A stretch of DNA of 6,296 nt from an uncultured Lachnospiraceae bacterium (lineage in GTDB: Bacteria; Bacillota; Clostridia; Lachnospirales; Lachnospiraceae), in contig OMRN01000277.1 of assembly GCA_900313265.1 (NCBI GenBank), positions 1-6,296 of the forward strand, in the 5' to 3' direction. The notes beneath the pieces are model-generated. The model made no database searches, had not been told where the DNA came from, and saw nothing but the letters and a program-made list of their open reading frames with translations. Shown in pieces: positions 5,989 to 6,296 of this stretch. The position numbers and the translations under genes were made by a program. Within the stretch, counting starts at the first letter, position 1. Every line of letters begins with the position of its first letter.

Positions 5989-6296
5989 ATGAAACACGGT
6001 TTTGTAAAAACAGCGGCGGTAACGGTTCCGGTAAAGGTAGCGGATCCGAAAAGCAATGCGGAGCAGATTAAGAAATATATAAGGGAAGCGGCAAAGATGC
6101 AGGCTTCGGTTATCGTATGTCAGGAACTTTGTATCACGGGGTATACCTGTCAGGATCTGTTTTATCAGGAAACCCTGCTGGATGCGGCAAAGGAAGCGCT
6201 TTTTGATATCGCACGGGACACGAAAGACCTGGATGCGCTTATTTTTGTCGGGCTTCCGGCGGAAGTGGATGCAAAACTATATAATGTTGCGGCGGC
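5989..6296 (+). CDS. nadE: Glutamine-dependent NAD+ synthetase (3' partial, amidase domain start)
   Basis: The frame runs from ATG 5989 to the window edge: 102 full codons and no stop. The full enzyme of this type has around 600-650 residues: an N-terminal nitrilase-like glutaminase domain frees ammonia from glutamine, and a C-terminal synthetase domain amidates deamido-NAD+ to NAD+ with ATP in the cytoplasm. Only the first part of the amidase domain is visible. It begins MKHGFVKTAAVTVPVKVAD and contains CQELCITGYTCQDLF (44-58), in which E46 is the catalytic glutamate of the Glu-Lys-Cys triad, and IFVGLP (85-90). The lysine, the cysteine and the whole synthetase domain lie beyond the window. 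A G-rich stretch (5977-5984) is a modest ribosome-binding site four bases from ATG. The gap to folC is 87 bases and holds its own promoter. Another nitrilase-family amidase is the alternative, but the start strongly resembles clostridial NadE. Confidence 0.88.
   Translation, partial: MKHGFVKTAAVTVPVKVADPKSNAEQIKKYIREAAKMQASVIVCQELCITGYTCQDLFYQETLLDAAKEALFDIARDTKDLDALIFVGLPAEVDAKLYNVAA

Noticed and set aside
1..6296. CRISPR arrays, tRNA or rRNA genes, insertion sequences, phage or toxin-antitoxin genes
   Set aside because: No repeat-spacer pattern, tRNA-like fold, transposase or terminal repeats were seen. Nearly all of the window is coding, and the longest spacer is about 130 bases.

Overview
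The window looks like a chromosomal piece of an anaerobic Firmicute, most likely a Lachnospiraceae-type clostridium. The reasons are clean AAGGAGG ribosome-binding sites, moderate GC by eye, the combination of a desulfoferrodoxin-type superoxide reductase with rubrerythrin (no catalase or superoxide dismutase is seen), and a glutamine-dependent NAD synthetase start that reads like clostridial NadE. The taxonomic call is inference; no marker gene settles it. All supported genes are on the + strand.

Layout. (1) Positions 1-1650 hold the 3' part of a large polytopic membrane protein of apparent GT-C glycosyltransferase type, open at the left edge. (2) Positions 1783-2884 hold a two-gene oxygen-defence cassette. 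The first gene is a class I superoxide reductase (desulfoferrodoxin) with all nine metal ligands visible. The second is a rubrerythrin carrying a rubredoxin-like four-cysteine domain at BOTH ends. (3) A compact spacer (2885-3004) holds a long stable hairpin with no U-tract and a weak promoter candidate. (4) About 3005-4606 encodes a second polytopic GT-C-like membrane protein, whose stop overlaps (ATGA) the start of (5) folC (4603-5901), folylpolyglutamate/dihydrofolate synthase. (6) After an extended -10 promoter, nadE starts at 5989 and runs off the right edge, so only its amidase-domain N-terminus is present.

How the genes fit together. Superoxide reductase turns superoxide into hydrogen peroxide, and rubrerythrin reduces that peroxide to water, so the adjacent pair forms a two-step detoxification route fed by rubredoxin-type electron carriers. 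The membrane proteins probably act in cell-envelope glycan assembly, with lipid-linked sugar donors, but their substrates cannot be read from the sequence. folC and nadE are cofactor housekeeping genes. The gene families here are known. The least ordinary signals are the double-ended rubrerythrin, whose second, well-placed internal ribosome-binding site and GTG codon would yield a conventional short isoform, and the hairpins flanking that gene. I do not see a previously undescribed multi-gene system here.
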